Positions 1 through 9,285 of a stretch of DNA of 32,759 nt are shown in pieces. The stretch is from assembly GCA_018364455.1 (NCBI GenBank), contig JAGZLW010000020.1, positions 1-32,759 of the forward strand. The letters are read 5' to 3'. Source of the stretch: Streptococcus mitis. Its GTDB lineage: Bacteria; Bacillota; Bacilli; Lactobacillales; Streptococcaceae. The notes beneath the pieces are model-generated. The model saw only the letters and a list, made by a program, of their open reading frames with translations, was not told the origin of the DNA and did no database searches. Each line of letters starts with the position of its first letter. The first letter of the stretch is position 1. The translations under genes were made by a program, and so were the position numbers.

Positions 1-2
1 AC

Positions 3-275
3 TGGATTAAGATGAAAACGATTGAAGTTGATGGTGAACAGTTCAAAGAGTACTATGGTTCAGCTTCACAATATCAGAAAGGTGCATACAAAAACGTGGA
101 GGGCAAACGAATCTTGCTTCCTGCCAAAGGTCATTTGCAAGATACTTTGACTGAGATGGAACAGGATCTTCAAAGTGCTATTTCATACGCAGGTGGACGT
201 CAGGTTGCTGACCTTAAACACGTTGATTATGTGATCGTGAAAAACTCTATTTGGAATGGGGATGCTTCCCACTAA
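3..275 (+). CDS. guaC: GMP reductase, C-terminal part (cut by window edge)
   Basis: This is the last 90 or so residues of GMP reductase, the NADPH-dependent enzyme that deaminates GMP to IMP in purine salvage. The reading frame is open back to the window edge, so the start and the catalytic Cys loop lie outside. The visible part has the conserved GuaC tail: the KEYYGSAS segment followed by KNVEGKR, then the EMEQDLQSAISYAGG helix and a VDYVIVKNSIWNGD end. IMP dehydrogenase shares the fold, but the YKNVEGKR and ISYAGG tail is GuaC-like. It ends about 65 bases before a tRNA gene. No convincing terminator follows; only a short GGC/GCC inverted repeat without a T-run is present. Confidence 0.88.
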   Translation, partial: WIKMKTIEVDGEQFKEYYGSASQYQKGAYKNVEGKRILLPAKGHLQDTLTEMEQDLQSAISYAGGRQVADLKHVDYVIVKNSIWNGDASH

Positions 276-301
276 GACAGGCTATATGGCCAGAAAAAAA
301 C

Positions 302-330
302 TTGTTATTAGAGCAAATTTCTGTTATAAT
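302..330 (+). promoter_or_regulatory. Promoter of the tRNA-Arg gene
   Basis: A -35 TTGTTA (302-307) and a -10 TATAAT (325-330) are separated by 17 bases. A TG dinucleotide one base before the -10 (322-323) makes it an extended -10 promoter. It lies immediately upstream of the tRNA. Confidence 0.8.
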
Positions 331-341
331 AAAACAAGTTT

Positions 342-413
342 CCACCCTTAGTGTAATGGATATCACGTAAGATTCCGGTTCTTGAGATGGGGGTTCGATT
401 CCCTCAGGGTGGA
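342..413 (+). tRNA. tRNA-Arg, anticodon CCG
   Basis: A cloverleaf can be folded by eye. The acceptor stem is 342-348 with 406-412 and discriminator A413. A short D stem is formed by 351-353 with 364-366. The anticodon stem is 368-372 with 380-384 and its loop holds CCG at 375-377, which reads CGG arginine codons. The T arm is 389-393 with 401-405 around a TTCGATT loop. The 3' CCA is not encoded. The D stem has only three good pairs. The gene stands alone between its own promoter and terminator. Confidence 0.92.
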
Positions 414-425
414 TGTAAATATCCT

Positions 426-450
426 AAAAAGCCTTTAATAGGGCTTTTTT
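426..450 (+). terminator. Intrinsic terminator after tRNA-Arg
   Basis: AAAAAGCC (426-433) pairs with GGCTTTTT (442-449) around a short loop and runs straight into a T tract. It ends the single-gene tRNA transcript. Confidence 0.8.
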
Positions 451-595
451 CTTTAAACAGCCCTAAATTGGCCCTTAAAACTGAAAATCTCTTTTTAAAG
501 AATTCCCAAATCCTCTCTAGTCCCATTTTAAAGTGACTCAGGGGGCTTTTTTTGATATAATAAAAAGGACTGTTATCAGTTAGAAAGAGGTTGGT
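451..595 (+). promoter_or_regulatory. Leader and extended -10 promoter of the rnc-smc-ftsY operon
   Basis: Together with the tRNA unit this fills the 320-base gap between guaC and rnc. The -10 is TATAAT at 556-561 preceded by TGA, giving the extended form TGnTATAAT. The -35 candidate GTGACT (533-538, spacing 17) is weak. The ribosome binding site is the purine run AGAAAGAGG at 582-590, five bases before the rnc ATG. Bases 451-532 are AT-rich and show nothing else that I can support. Confidence 0.65.
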
Positions 596-1294
596 ATGAA
601 AGAATTACAAACTGTACTAAAGAATCATTTTGCAATCGAATTTGCAGACAAAAAGTTACTGGAGACTGCCTTTACTCATACGAGTTATGCCAATGAGCAC
701 CGCCTCTTAAAAATTTCACACAATGAGCGCTTGGAATTTTTAGGAGACGCTGTTCTACAGTTATTGATTTCAGAATATCTGTATAAAAAATATCCTAAAA
801 AGCCTGAGGGTGACTTGTCTAAACTCCGTGCCATGATTGTCCGCGAGGAGAGTTTGGCTGGTTTTGCGCGTGATTGCCAGTTTGATCAGTTTATCAAGCT
901 GGGTAAGGGGGAAGAAAAATCTGGTGGTCGCAATCGTGATACCATTCTTGGTGATGCCTTTGAAGCCTTTCTTGGTGCCCTCCTTTTGGACAAGGATGTG
1001 GCCAAGGTCAAGGAATTTATCTATCAAGTCATGATTCCTAAGGTTGAAGCAGGCGAATTTGAGATGATTACAGACTACAAAACCCATCTCCAAGAGTTAC
1101 TTCAGGTCAATGGCGATGTGGCTATTCGTTATCAGGTGATTTCTGAAACGGGTCCTGCCCACGATAAGGTTTTTGATGTAGAAGTTCTGGTTGAAGGTAA
1201 GAGCATTGGTCAAGGTCAAGGTCGCTCTAAGAAATTAGCAGAGCAGGAAGCTGCCAAAAATGCCGTTGAGAAAGGGCTGGATTCATGTATTTAA
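596..1294 (+). CDS. rnc: Ribonuclease III
   Basis: Double-strand-specific endoribonuclease that processes rRNA precursors and structured mRNAs and acts in the cytoplasm as a homodimer. At 232 residues it has normal length. The RNase III signature NERLEFLGDAVL begins at residue 43, with catalytic E47 and D51. The second metal-binding cluster is GDAFEAFLGAL from residue 119, with D120 and E123. Residues from about 155 onward form the double-stranded RNA-binding domain, ending in the typical QGxGxSKKxAEQxAA helix. It is the first gene of a five-gene operon and its last 10 bases overlap the smc start, which suggests translational coupling. The ATG at 596 has a good purine-rich ribosome site. Confidence 0.96.
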   Translation: MKELQTVLKNHFAIEFADKKLLETAFTHTSYANEHRLLKISHNERLEFLGDAVLQLLISEYLYKKYPKKPEGDLSKLRAMIVREESLAGFARDCQFDQFIKLGKGEEKSGGRNRDTILGDAFEAFLGALLLDKDVAKVKEFIYQVMIPKVEAGEFEMITDYKTHLQELLQVNGDVAIRYQVISETGPAHDKVFDVEVLVEGKSIGQGQGRSKKLAEQEAAKNAVEKGLDSCI

Positions 1295-4200
1295 AGGAAA
1301 TCGAAATTCAGGGATTCAAGTCTTTTGCTGATAAGACCAAGGTCGTCTTTGACCAAGGTGTGACGGCAGTTGTTGGACCCAATGGATCTGGAAAGTCCAA
1401 TATTACAGAAAGTCTGCGTTGGGCCTTGGGGGAGTCAAGTGTTAAGAGTCTCCGTGGGGGCAAGATGCCAGATGTTATCTTTGCTGGAACAGAAAGTCGC
1501 AAACCGCTCAATTATGCTTCTGTAGTTGTGACTCTGGATAATAATGATGGATTTATCAAGGATGCAGGTCAAGAAATCAGGGTAGAGCGCCATATCTATC
1601 GTAGTGGAGATAGCGAATATAAGATTGACGGCAAGAAAGTCCGTCTGCGTGATATTCATGACCTTTTCTTGGATACAGGTTTGGGACGAGATTCCTTCTC
1701 TATTATTTCTCAAGGGAAGGTTGAGGAGATTTTTAATTCCAAGCCTGAAGAACGCAGAGCTATTTTTGAAGAAGCTGCTGGAGTTTTGAAATACAAGACT
1801 CGTAGAAAAGAAACTGAGAGCAAATTGCAACAAACTCAGGATAATCTGGATCGTCTTGAAGACATTATCTATGAGTTGGACAATCAAATCAAGCCTCTTG
1901 AGAAGCAAGCTGAAAATGCTCGTAAGTTTTTAGACTTGGAAGGTCAACGCAAGGCTATTTATTTAGACGTGCTGGTTGCTCAAATCAAGGAAAATAAGGC
2001 TGAACTAGAGTTGACAGAAGAAGAGTTGGCGCAGGTTCAGGAACTCTTGACGAGCTATTACCAGAAGCGTGAAAAATTAGAAGAGGAAAATCAGAATCTC
2101 AAGAAGCAACGCCAAGATTTACAGGCTGAAATGGCCAAAGATCAAGGCAGTTTGATGGACTTGACCAGTCTGATTAGTGATTTAGAGAGAAAATTAGCCC
2201 TATCGAAACTGGAATCTGAGCAAGTAGCTCTGAATCAACAGGAAGCACAAGCCCGTTTGGCCTCTTTGGAGGATAAGAGAAATTCACTCAGCAAAGAAAA
2301 ATCTGATAAGGAAAACTCTTTAGCACTTTTAGAGGAAAATCTAGTCCAAAATAATCAAAAACTCAATCGACTAGAAGCTGAATTGCTAGCTTTTTCAGAT
2401 GATCCTGATCAGATGATTGAGCTTTTGCGTGAACGCTTTGTGGCGCTTTTACAAGAAGAAGCTGATGTCTCAAACCAGCTGACCCGTATCGAAAACGAGT
2501 TGGAAAATAGTCGTCAGCTTTCTCAAAAACAAGCAGATCAATTAGAAAAGCTCAAAGAACAGTTGGCTACAGCTAAAGAGAAGGCTAGTCAGCAAAAGGA
2601 AGAGCTTGAAACTGCTAAGGAGCAGGTTCAAAAATTATTGGCCGACTATCAAGCTATTGCCAAGGAGCAAGAGGAGCAGAAAGCTTCCTATCAAGCTCAA
2701 CAAAGTCAACTATTTGACCGTCTGGACAGTCTTAAAAACAAGCAGGCCAGAGCTCAAAGTTTGGAAAATATCCTTAGAAATCACAGTAACTTTTATGCAG
2801 GTGTTAAGAGTGTTCTCCAAGAAAAAGACCGCCTTGGTGGGATTATTGGAGCAGTCAGTGAGCATCTGACCTTTGATGTGCATTATCAAACTGCCCTGGA
2901 GATTGCCTTAGGGGCAAGTAGCCAGCATATCATCGTAGAAGATGAAGAGTCGGCAACTAAAGCTATTGATTTCCTTAAACGAAACAGAGCCGGTCGTGCA
3001 ACCTTCCTTCCGTTGACAACGATCAAGGCGCGTACGATTTCTAGTCAGAACCAAGATGCTATTGCTGCAAGTTCAGGATTTCTGGGCATGGCAGATGAGT
3101 TAGTTACTTTCGATATTAGACTGGAAGCTATTTTCAAGAACTTGCTAGCTACGACGGCTATTTTTGATACTGTAGAACATGCGCGTGCAGCTGCTCGACA
3201 AGTTCGTTATCAGGTTCGTATGGTGACATTGGATGGGACAGAGTTACGTACAGGTGGTTCCTATGCGGGTGGAGCTAATCGCCAGAATAACAGTATTTTT
3301 ATCAAGCCAGAACTGGAGCAATTACAAAAAGAAATTGCTGAAGAAGAAGCAAGTCTTCGTTCAGAAGAAGCATCTTTGAAGAACTTGCAAGATGAGATGG
3401 CTAGATTGACCGAATCCTTAGAAGCCATCAAATCTCAGGGTGAGCAGGCTCGTATTCAGGAGCAGGGCTTATCCCTCGCTTATCAGCAGACCAGTCAGCA
3501 AGTTGAAGAACTGGAAACTCTTTGGAAACTCCAAGAAGAGGAATTAAATCGTCTTTCTGAGGGAGATTGGCAAGCAGATAAGGAAAAATGCCAAGAGCGT
3601 CTTGCTACAATCGCCAGTGACAAGCAAAATCTGGAAGCTGAGATTGAAGAGATTAAGTCTAACAAAAACGCCATCCAAGAACGCTATCAAAACTTGCAGG
3701 AAGAGGTAGCGCAAGCTCGCTTGCTTAAGACAGAACTACAAGGGCAAAAACGTTATGAAGTAGCTGATATTGAGCGTTTAGGCAAAGAATTGGACAATTT
3801 AGATATAGAACAAGAGGAAATCCAGCGCCTTCTTCAAGAAAAGGTTGATAATCTGGAGAAGGTTGATACAGAATTGCTCAGTCAACAGGCTGAAGAAGCC
3901 AAAAACCAGAAAACAAATCTTCAACAAGGTTTAATTCGCAAGCAGTTTGAGTTGGATGATATCGAGGGTCAACTGGATGATATTGCTAGTCATTTGGATC
4001 AGGCTCGCCAGCAGAATGAAGAGTGGATTCGCAAGCAAACTCGTGCTGAAGCCAAGAAAGAAAAGGTCAGCGAGCGCTTGCGCCATCTACAAAGTCAATT
4101 AACAGACCAGTATCAGATTAGCTATACAGAAGCTTTAGAAAAGTCTCATGAGTTGGAAAATCTCAATCTGGCGGAGCAAGAGGTTAAAGATTTAGAGAAG

Positions 4201-4824
4201 GCTATTCGCTCACTGGGTCCTGTCAATTTGGAAGCTATTGAACAGTATGAAGAAGTCTACAACCGTCTAGATTTCCTAAATAGCCAGCGAGATGATATTT
4301 TGTCAGCGAAAAACCTGCTTCTAGAAACTATCACAGAGATGAATGATGAGGTCAAGGAACGCTTTAAATCAACCTTTGAGGCTATTCGTGAGTCCTTTAA
4401 AGTGACCTTCAAGCAGATGTTTGGCGGAGGTCAAGCAGACTTGATTTTGACTGAGGGAGACCTGCTGACAGCTGGGGTTGAGATTTCTGTTCAACCACCG
4501 GGTAAGAAAATCCAGTCTCTCAACCTCATGAGTGGTGGGGAAAAAGCCCTATCGGCTCTTGCTTTGCTTTTCTCTATCATTCGAGTTAAGACTATCCCAT
4601 TTGTTATCTTGGATGAGGTAGAGGCTGCACTGGATGAAGCCAATGTTAAACGCTTTGGCGATTACCTCAACCGCTTTGACAAGGACAGCCAGTTTATCGT
4701 CGTAACCCACCGTAAGGGAACCATGGCAGCGGCTGATTCCATCTATGGAGTGACCATGCAAGAATCAGGTGTCTCAAAAATTGTTTCAGTTAAGTTAAAA
4801 GATTTAGAAAGTATTGAAGGATGA
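1285..4824 (+). CDS. smc: Chromosome segregation protein SMC
   Basis: ATPase core of the SMC-ScpAB condensin that compacts and separates chromosomes. The 1179-residue protein has the expected order. The N-terminal half-ATPase has Walker A GPNGSGKS at residues 31-38. Two long Gln/Glu/Lys-rich coiled coils (about 170-500 and 670-1000) flank a globular hinge, where a GG-rich segment (RTGGSYAGG) is visible. The C-terminal half-ATPase has the signature MSGGEKALSAL (SGGE 1083-1086) and a Walker B centred on D1110-E1111. The Walker B reads DEVEAALDEANV, a normal streptococcal variant. It overlaps rnc by 10 bases and the next gene by ATGA. scpA and scpB are not in this window. Confidence 0.97.
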   Translation: MYLKEIEIQGFKSFADKTKVVFDQGVTAVVGPNGSGKSNITESLRWALGESSVKSLRGGKMPDVIFAGTESRKPLNYASVVVTLDNNDGFIKDAGQEIRVERHIYRSGDSEYKIDGKKVRLRDIHDLFLDTGLGRDSFSIISQGKVEEIFNSKPEERRAIFEEAAGVLKYKTRRKETESKLQQTQDNLDRLEDIIYELDNQIKPLEKQAENARKFLDLEGQRKAIYLDVLVAQIKENKAELELTEEELAQVQELLTSYYQKREKLEEENQNLKKQRQDLQAEMAKDQGSLMDLTSLISDLERKLALSKLESEQVALNQQEAQARLASLEDKRNSLSKEKSDKENSLALLEENLVQNNQKLNRLEAELLAFSDDPDQMIELLRERFVALLQEEADVSNQLTRIENELENSRQLSQKQADQLEKLKEQLATAKEKASQQKEELETAKEQVQKLLADYQAIAKEQEEQKASYQAQQSQLFDRLDSLKNKQARAQSLENILRNHSNFYAGVKSVLQEKDRLGGIIGAVSEHLTFDVHYQTALEIALGASSQHIIVEDEESATKAIDFLKRNRAGRATFLPLTTIKARTISSQNQDAIAASSGFLGMADELVTFDIRLEAIFKNLLATTAIFDTVEHARAAARQVRYQVRMVTLDGTELRTGGSYAGGANRQNNSIFIKPELEQLQKEIAEEEASLRSEEASLKNLQDEMARLTESLEAIKSQGEQARIQEQGLSLAYQQTSQQVEELETLWKLQEEELNRLSEGDWQADKEKCQERLATIASDKQNLEAEIEEIKSNKNAIQERYQNLQEEVAQARLLKTELQGQKRYEVADIERLGKELDNLDIEQEEIQRLLQEKVDNLEKVDTELLSQQAEEAKNQKTNLQQGLIRKQFELDDIEGQLDDIASHLDQARQQNEEWIRKQTRAEAKKEKVSERLRHLQSQLTDQYQISYTEALEKSHELENLNLAEQEVKDLEKAIRSLGPVNLEAIEQYEEVYNRLDFLNSQRDDILSAKNLLLETITEMNDEVKERFKSTFEAIRESFKVTFKQMFGGGQADLILTEGDLLTAGVEISVQPPGKKIQSLNLMSGGEKALSALALLFSIIRVKTIPFVILDEVEAALDEANVKRFGDYLNRFDKDSQFIVVTHRKGTMAAADSIYGVTMQESGVSKIVSVKLKDLESIEG

Positions 4825-5615
4825 CAATTAAACTAGTAGCAACGGATATGGACGGAACCTTCCTAGATGGGAATGGGCGCTTTGATATGGATCGTCTCAA
4901 GTCTCTCTTAGCTTCCTATAAGGAAAAAGGGATTTACTTTGCGGTAGCTTCAGGGCGCGGATTTCTGTCTCTAGAAAAATTATTTGCTGATGTTCGTGAT
5001 GATATTATTTTCATCGCGGAAAATGGCAGTTTGGTAGAGTATCGAGGTCAGGACTTGTATGAAGCGACTATGTCTCGTGAGTTTTATCTATCAACTTTTG
5101 AAAGGCTGAAAACTTCACCTTATGTAGATATCAATAAACTGCTCTTGACGGGCAAAAAGGGAGCTTATGTTCTAGATACGGTTGATGAGACCTATTTGAA
5201 AGTGAGCCAGCACTATAATGAAAATATCCAAAAAGTAGCAAGTTTGGAAGATATCACAGATGACATTTTCAAATTTACGACCAACTTCACAGAAGAAACG
5301 CTAGAAGCTGGAGAAGCTTGGGTTAATGAACATGTTCCTGGTGTTAAGGCCATGACAACTGGCTTTGAATCTATTGATATTGTTCTGGACTATGTCGATA
5401 AGGGAGTGGCCATTGTTGAATTGGCTAAAAAACTTGGCATCACAATGGATCAGGTTATGGCTTTTGGAGACAATCTAAATGACTTGCATATGATGCAGGT
5501 TGTGGGACATCCTGTAGCTCCTGAAAATGCACGACCTGAAATTTTAGCATTAGCAGAGACAGTGATTGGTCACCATAAGGACCAGTCGGTTATAGCTTAT
5601 ATGGAGGGCTTATAA
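4821..5615 (+). CDS. Cof-type HAD-superfamily hydrolase (first of a pair)
   Basis: Predicted cytoplasmic sugar-phosphate or nucleotide phosphatase of the Cof/HAD-IIB group; the substrate is unknown. The catalytic motif DMDGT sits at residues 9-13 with nucleophile D9 and acid/base D11. The HAD motif III/IV region near the C-terminus is GDNLNDLHMM. At 264 residues it has the usual Cof length, with an inserted alpha/beta cap in between. It starts within smc by an ATGA overlap and ends by a TAATG overlap with a second, different HAD protein, so the two are translationally coupled. The same smc-HAD-HAD-ftsY order is usual in pneumococcus-like genomes. Confidence 0.92.
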   Translation: MTIKLVATDMDGTFLDGNGRFDMDRLKSLLASYKEKGIYFAVASGRGFLSLEKLFADVRDDIIFIAENGSLVEYRGQDLYEATMSREFYLSTFERLKTSPYVDINKLLLTGKKGAYVLDTVDETYLKVSQHYNENIQKVASLEDITDDIFKFTTNFTEETLEAGEAWVNEHVPGVKAMTTGFESIDIVLDYVDKGVAIVELAKKLGITMDQVMAFGDNLNDLHMMQVVGHPVAPENARPEILALAETVIGHHKDQSVIAYMEGL

Positions 5616-6433
5616 TGGCAGATATAAAATTGATTGCATTGGACTTGGACGGGACCTTGCTGACTACTGATAAAAAGCTGACGGATCGCACCAAGGCAAC
5701 CTTGAAAGCTGCGCGTGATCGTGGTATCAAGGTCGTATTGACAACTGGTCGTCCCTTAAAAGCCATGGATTTCTTTCTCCATGAGCTAGGGACTGACGGC
5801 CACGAAGATGAGTATACTATTACTTTTAATGGTGGTTTGGTTCAGAAAAATACAGGAGAAATCCTTGATAAAACAGTCTTTTCATATGATGATGTGGCAC
5901 GCTTGTATGAGGAAACAGAGAAATTATCACTGCCTCTTGATGCTATCTCAGAAGGAACTGTTTATCAAATCCAATCGGACCAAGAAAGTCTTTATGCCAA
6001 ATTCAATCCAGCATTGACCTTTCTTCCAGTGGATTTTGAAGACTTATCGAGTCAAATGACTTACAATAAGTGTGTGACTGCCTTTCCTCAAGAACCCTTG
6101 GATGCAGCCATTCAAAAGATTGCTCCAGAATTGTTTGACCAATATGAAATCTTTAAATCACGGGAAATGTTGCTAGAGTGGTCACCAAAGAATGTTCATA
6201 AAGCAACAGGTTTGGCAAAACTGATCAGCCATCTTGGAATTAACCAAAGTCAAGTCATGGCATGTGGTGACGAGGCCAATGACCTCTCTATGATTGAGTG
6301 GGCAGGGCTCGGTGTTGCCATGCAAAACGCTGTTCCTGAAGTTAAGGCAGTCGCAAATGTGGTAACTCCAATGACCAATGATGAGGAAGCTGTCGCCTGG
6401 GCTATCGAAGAATATGTGCTAAAGGAGAACTAA
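5615..6433 (+). CDS. Cof-type HAD-superfamily hydrolase (second of a pair)
   Basis: A second 272-residue Cof/HAD-IIB phosphatase, a paralogue of the preceding gene but clearly diverged. The nucleophile motif is DLDGT with D10 and D12; the C-terminal metal motif is GDEANDLSMI. The cap domain between them should set substrate choice, which the sequence does not reveal. The start codon shares its first base with the stop of the upstream HAD gene, and ftsY starts four bases after its stop. It is therefore in the middle of the rnc-smc-ftsY operon. It is unlikely to have its own promoter. Confidence 0.92.
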   Translation: MADIKLIALDLDGTLLTTDKKLTDRTKATLKAARDRGIKVVLTTGRPLKAMDFFLHELGTDGHEDEYTITFNGGLVQKNTGEILDKTVFSYDDVARLYEETEKLSLPLDAISEGTVYQIQSDQESLYAKFNPALTFLPVDFEDLSSQMTYNKCVTAFPQEPLDAAIQKIAPELFDQYEIFKSREMLLEWSPKNVHKATGLAKLISHLGINQSQVMACGDEANDLSMIEWAGLGVAMQNAVPEVKAVANVVTPMTNDEEAVAWAIEEYVLKEN

Positions 6434-6436
6434 GAT

Positions 6437-7726
6437 ATGGGATTATTTGACCGTCTATTCGGAAAAAAAGAAGAACCTAAAATCGAAGAAGTTGTAAAAG
6501 AAGCTCTGGAAAATCTTGATTTGTCTGAAGATGTTGAGCCTGCCTTAACAGAAGCTGAGGAAGTTCCTCATGAAGAAGCAGAAGTTGAAAGTTCTGAAGA
6601 AGCTGTGTTTGAAGAAGACGAAAATCAAGAGACAGTTGAAGAAAGTCTGGATTCAGAGCCAGTTGTAGAGGTTCATCAAGAAGAAATAGAAGAATTTCCA
6701 AACTCAGAAGAAGTCTCAGAGGAAGAGAATACTGAGCTCTTAGAAACTGTAGAAGAAAATAGTTCTGAAGTTCTTGAAGCAGAAACGCCTCAAGTAGAAG
6801 AGACTGTTCAGGAAAAATATGACCGCAGTCTTAAGAAAACTCGTACAGGATTTGGTGCTCGTTTGAATGCCTTCTTTGCCAATTTCCGCTCTGTCGATGA
6901 AGAATTCTTCGAGGAACTGGAAGAATTACTGATCATGAGTGACGTTGGTGTCCAAGTCGCTTCTAACTTAACAGAGGAGCTACGTTACGAAGCCAAGCTT
7001 GAAAACGCCAAGAAACCCGACGCACTACGCCGTGTCATCATTGAGAAATTGGTTGAGCTTTATGAAAAGGATGGCAACTACGATGAAAGAATCCACTTCC
7101 AAGATGGCTTGACAGTCATGCTCTTTGTTGGTGTTAATGGTGTTGGGAAAACAACTTCTATTGGGAAACTAGCTCACCGCTACAAACAAGCAGGTAAGAA
7201 GGTTATGCTAGTTGCCGCAGATACCTTCCGTGCAGGGGCAGTAGCCCAGCTAGCTGAATGGGGCCGTCGTGTGGACGTTCCAGTTGTGACTGGACCTGAA
7301 AAAGCTGACCCAGCCAGTGTGGTCTTTGATGGCATGGAACGTGCCGTGGCTGAAGGTATCGATATTCTTATGATTGATACAGCGGGTCGTCTGCAAAATA
7401 AGGATAACCTTATGGCTGAGTTGGAAAAGATTGGTCGTATCATCAAACGTGTTGTACCAGAAGCACCGCATGAAACCTTCTTGGCACTTGATGCATCAAC
7501 AGGTCAAAATGCCCTGGTACAGGCCAAAGAATTTTCAAAAATTACCCCTTTGACAGGAATTGTCTTGACTAAGATTGATGGAACTGCTCGAGGTGGTGTT
7601 GTTCTAGCTATCCGTGAAGAACTCAATATTCCTGTAAAATTGATTGGATTTGGTGAAAAAATCGATGATATTGGAGAGTTTAACTCAGAAAACTTTATGA
7701 AGGGTCTCTTGGAAGGCTTAATCTAA
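6437..7726 (+). CDS. ftsY: Signal recognition particle receptor FtsY
   Basis: SRP receptor GTPase that docks ribosome-nascent chain complexes to the membrane translocon. Of its 429 residues, about 1-130 form a very acidic Glu-rich A domain, which is poorly conserved and likely membrane associated. The NG domain follows: the N helices, then G1 GVNGVGKTT (G232, K238, T239), the DTFRAGA motif, G3 DTAGR (D314-R318) and G4 TKIDG (T378-D381) followed by TARGG. The end of the protein has the usual FDIxxF-like helix region. It is the last gene of the operon and is followed by a strong hairpin terminator. Confidence 0.96.
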   Translation: MGLFDRLFGKKEEPKIEEVVKEALENLDLSEDVEPALTEAEEVPHEEAEVESSEEAVFEEDENQETVEESLDSEPVVEVHQEEIEEFPNSEEVSEEENTELLETVEENSSEVLEAETPQVEETVQEKYDRSLKKTRTGFGARLNAFFANFRSVDEEFFEELEELLIMSDVGVQVASNLTEELRYEAKLENAKKPDALRRVIIEKLVELYEKDGNYDERIHFQDGLTVMLFVGVNGVGKTTSIGKLAHRYKQAGKKVMLVAADTFRAGAVAQLAEWGRRVDVPVVTGPEKADPASVVFDGMERAVAEGIDILMIDTAGRLQNKDNLMAELEKIGRIIKRVVPEAPHETFLALDASTGQNALVQAKEFSKITPLTGIVLTKIDGTARGGVVLAIREELNIPVKLIGFGEKIDDIGEFNSENFMKGLLEGLI

Positions 7727-7733
7727 TTAGAAG

Positions 7734-7773
7734 TAAAAATCCTGCAAGGAACAAACTTGCAGGAAATTTTTTT
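7734..7773. terminator. Bidirectional terminator between ftsY and zwf
   Basis: CCTGCAAG (7741-7748) pairs perfectly with CTTGCAGG (7756-7763). On the + strand it is followed by AAA and then seven T; on the - strand it is followed by ATTTTTA. The zwf stop codon lies at the edge of the + strand T tract. It serves both convergent operons. Confidence 0.82.
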
Positions 7774-9259
7774 ATTCTAAACGACCATCTTGACGATAGG
7801 CGATATCTGGTTGCCAAGTCCATTTGGCACCGAATTTTTCAAGTAGATCAAAGCTAGCTTGAGGTCCCATGCTTCCAGCTTTATAGTCATGAAGTGGGGC
7901 ACCATTTTCAGCCCAGAGTTCTTCGATACGGTCAATCAATTTCCATGACGCACCAACTTCATCCCAGTGGCTAAAGTTAGTTGAGTTATTATTTAGGACA
8001 TCATAAATCAATTTCTCGTATGGTTCTGGAGAAGCACCAGTTGCGGTCGCGTCTGTACGGTAATCAAGTGAGTTCGGAGCTAAGCTGAATTCTTCTCCTA
8101 CTTGTTTCCCATTTAGGCTAAGAGAGAAGCCTTCTGTTGGTTGGATATAGATGGTCAAAATGTTTGGAGCAAGTGGTTCTCCAAAGATAGAATCCATTTG
8201 TTTAAAGACGATGTTGACATGAGTTCCTTTTTCAGTCAGACGTTTACCAGTACGGAAGAAGAAAGGAACGCCACGGAATCGATCGCTGTCTACAAAGAAG
8301 GCACCAGATGTAAAGGTTTCAGTTGTTGATTCTGGATTTACATTTGGCTCGCTACGATAAGAGATGTATTTCATGCCATCAATCTTACCTGAACGGTATT
8401 GACCGCGGATAAAGTGTTCTTTAAGTTCTTCATCAGTTGGATGATAGAGGTTTTTAAAGACCCTAATCTTTTCGGCACGAATCTCGTCTTTTGTGAAGCT
8501 GGCTGGCTTGTCCATGGCAAGGAGAGAAAGAAGTTGTAGTGTATGGTTTTGTACCATGTCACGGAGGGCACCAGATTGGTCATAGTAGCCACCACGTTCT
8601 TCTACACCCAAGCGCTCCGCAAAGGTAATTTGAACATTGTCGATAAAGTCTTTGTTCCAAACGTTTTCAAAAATCAAGTTTGCAAAGCGGACTGCAAAGA
8701 TGCTTTGGATCATTTCCTTACCAAGATAATGGTCAATACGGAAAATTTGTTCTTCGTCAAATGTTGCTAGGAGCTCGTCATTCAACTTGCTTGCAGTTGC
8801 GTAATCTGTACCAAATGGTTTCTCAACGATTAAGCGCTCAAAACCTTTACCATCCACAATGTTTTCAGACTTGAGGTGTTTTGCGATAGTTCCAAAGAAC
8901 TGAGGTGCCATAGACAAGAAGAAGAGCTTGTTGTGTTCAGCTTGGTACTTGTCATTTAGTTCAGCCTGCAATTGACGCAAAGCAATGTAGTGTTCTGTAT
9001 CGTTGACATCATGACTTTGATAGTAGAAGTGACTAGCGAACTCCTGAGCCTGTTCGGTACTATCTGCCAAATCAAGGATCGATTCGACTACAACAGATTC
9101 AAAATATTCCTTGCTCCAAGGACGACGAGCAGTTCCAATGACTGCAAAGTGTTCGGAAAGATTGCCGGATTTATATAGTCTAAAAAGGGAAGGGTAGAGC
9201 TTGCGTTTAGCCAGGTCTCCACTCGCACCGAAAATTGTAACAATAACCTTAGATGACAT
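7772..9259 (-). CDS. zwf: Glucose-6-phosphate 1-dehydrogenase
   Basis: Oxidises glucose 6-phosphate to 6-phosphogluconolactone with NADP, the entry to the oxidative pentose phosphate pathway and a main NADPH source. The protein is 495 residues, the normal length. The N-terminal dinucleotide fold has GASGDLAKRKLYPSL from residue 11. The substrate-binding signature RIDHYLGKE starts at R174, with H177 and K182 in place. FFxRTGKRL is visible in the second half. It is transcribed leftward from its own extended -10 promoter and lies downstream of glnPQ. From memory, pneumococcal GlnR work treated glnPQ-zwf as one transcript, so readthrough from glnPQ is likely in addition. Confidence 0.97.
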   Translation of the reverse strand: MSSKVIVTIFGASGDLAKRKLYPSLFRLYKSGNLSEHFAVIGTARRPWSKEYFESVVVESILDLADSTEQAQEFASHFYYQSHDVNDTEHYIALRQLQAELNDKYQAEHNKLFFLSMAPQFFGTIAKHLKSENIVDGKGFERLIVEKPFGTDYATASKLNDELLATFDEEQIFRIDHYLGKEMIQSIFAVRFANLIFENVWNKDFIDNVQITFAERLGVEERGGYYDQSGALRDMVQNHTLQLLSLLAMDKPASFTKDEIRAEKIRVFKNLYHPTDEELKEHFIRGQYRSGKIDGMKYISYRSEPNVNPESTTETFTSGAFFVDSDRFRGVPFFFRTGKRLTEKGTHVNIVFKQMDSIFGEPLAPNILTIYIQPTEGFSLSLNGKQVGEEFSLAPNSLDYRTDATATGASPEPYEKLIYDVLNNNSTNFSHWDEVGASWKLIDRIEELWAENGAPLHDYKAGSMGPQASFDLLEKFGAKWTWQPDIAYRQDGRLE

Positions 9260-9285
9260 CTAGCTACCTAATTTCTATTTTTATT

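Noticed and set aside
281..292. Short inverted repeat after guaC as a terminator
   Set aside because: Only a few pairs and followed by A-rich DNA with no T tract.
342..413. tRNA-Arg 3' end as an attachment site of a phage or island
   Set aside because: No integrase gene or repeated tRNA 3' end is visible downstream; the region to rnc is only 180 bases. At most an empty site.
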